Virus record (IMG/VR): IMGVR_UViG_3300044720_000024
Location: 1 to 21,298 of that record
Direction: 5' to 3' (one strand)
DNA length: 21,298 nt
DNA from: a virus
The notes under the pieces were generated by a model, which searched no databases, had not been told where the DNA came from, and was given only the letters and a program-made list of their open reading frames with translations. Below, in pieces: positions 21,138 through 21,298 of this stretch. Numbering within the stretch: position 1 is the stretch's first letter; each line of letters begins with the position of its first letter. The position numbers were made by a program, and so were the translations under genes.

Positions 21138-21298
21138 GGCTCTCGGATCACCGTGCGCGCCTTGACCAGGCTCAGTCGGGTCGGTCGCTTGGTGGCGGTG
21201 TCGTCCCACAGCTCGGCATGAGCGACGCACAGCGGCACCTCGATCGCCCAGCCCTCGAAGATCACGGCGCGCAGACGCTCGGCCTTCGACTGACACGA
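21134..21298 (-). CDS. C-terminal fragment of an unknown protein, 54 aa, 5' end outside window
   Basis: The frame is open from the right edge to a TGA at 21136-21134. It reads SCQSKAERLRAVIFEGW, then EVPLCVAHAELWDD, then a basic end (TKRPTRLSLVKARTVIREP). The C/H pair in LCVAHAELWDD suggests part of a metal-binding motif. The ATGA overlap with the 64-aa gene supports it as a real coding end. Nothing more can be said without the upstream sequence. Confidence 0.6.
   Translation of the reverse strand, partial: SCQSKAERLRAVIFEGWAIEVPLCVAHAELWDDTATKRPTRLSLVKARTVIREP

Noticed and set aside
1-21298. CRISPR array, tRNA genes, insertion sequences, integrase or attachment sites
   Set aside because: No regularly spaced repeats, no cloverleaf-like segments, no transposase or integrase motifs and no obvious att-type duplications were seen by eye on either strand; a covariance-model scan would be needed to exclude a divergent tRNA.

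Overview
The window is a compact block of virion-structure and DNA-packaging genes from a tailed dsDNA phage (Caudoviricetes) or a prophage of that type. Every gene I can support lies on the minus strand, so the genes read from right to left. Base composition is high in G+C (about two thirds by eye), and GTG starts, 1-8 bp gene overlaps and cysteine-rich small proteins are common. This fits a phage of a high-GC host. An actinobacterium is my best guess, but no host gene or attachment site is present to prove it. The gene set suggests a short-tailed (podovirus-like) virion: portal, scaffold, coat, a T7 gp11-like adaptor, nozzle-like proteins and helical internal or ejection proteins, with no tape-measure, tail-tube, sheath or baseplate genes. 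The left end is cut off, so this remains an inference.

Layout in transcription order: (1) 21298-20943, the end of an unknown gene and a 64-aa zinc-finger-like protein. (2) 20912-18785, a probable small terminase with a Cys/His cluster, and the large terminase with clear ATPase and nuclease motifs. (3) 18760-15822, three surface or adhesion-type genes (a beta-rich 241-aa protein, a 146-aa lectin- or CBM-like protein and a 590-aa pectate-lyase-fold tailspike) placed, unusually, between terminase and portal. (4) 15769-14802, a zinc-ribbon/coiled-coil protein with a Lys/Ala tail and a small one-pass membrane protein. (5) 14798-10532, portal, scaffold and major capsid protein. The capsid gene has its own 148-bp leader with a hairpin and strong ribosome-binding site, and a strong UUCG-loop hairpin follows it. 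(6) 10447-9116, three small head/connector genes. (7) 9115-5558, two tandem paralogous nozzle-like proteins and a small fibre-tip-like protein. (8) 5549-1, the probable genome-entry set: a 220-aa helical protein, an M15 peptidase, a lytic transglycosylase, an endonuclease VII-type HNH protein, a 328-aa helical protein and a very large internal protein that runs off the left edge.

How the genes fit together: the terminase pair packages DNA through the portal into a scaffolded capsid; the adaptor and the paired nozzle proteins form the tail; spike and fibre-like proteins bind and probably cut a surface glycan; the two wall-cutting enzymes and the helical internal proteins would be ejected to carry DNA across the envelope. 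The most interesting signals are the tandem duplication of the nozzle gene, an N-terminal module of about 50 residues shared by the two otherwise unrelated wall-cutting enzymes (a candidate virion-loading tag), the adhesin island between terminase and portal, and the large gene at 1-2393. That gene has a GTG start and no stop inside the window, so it is easy to miss.
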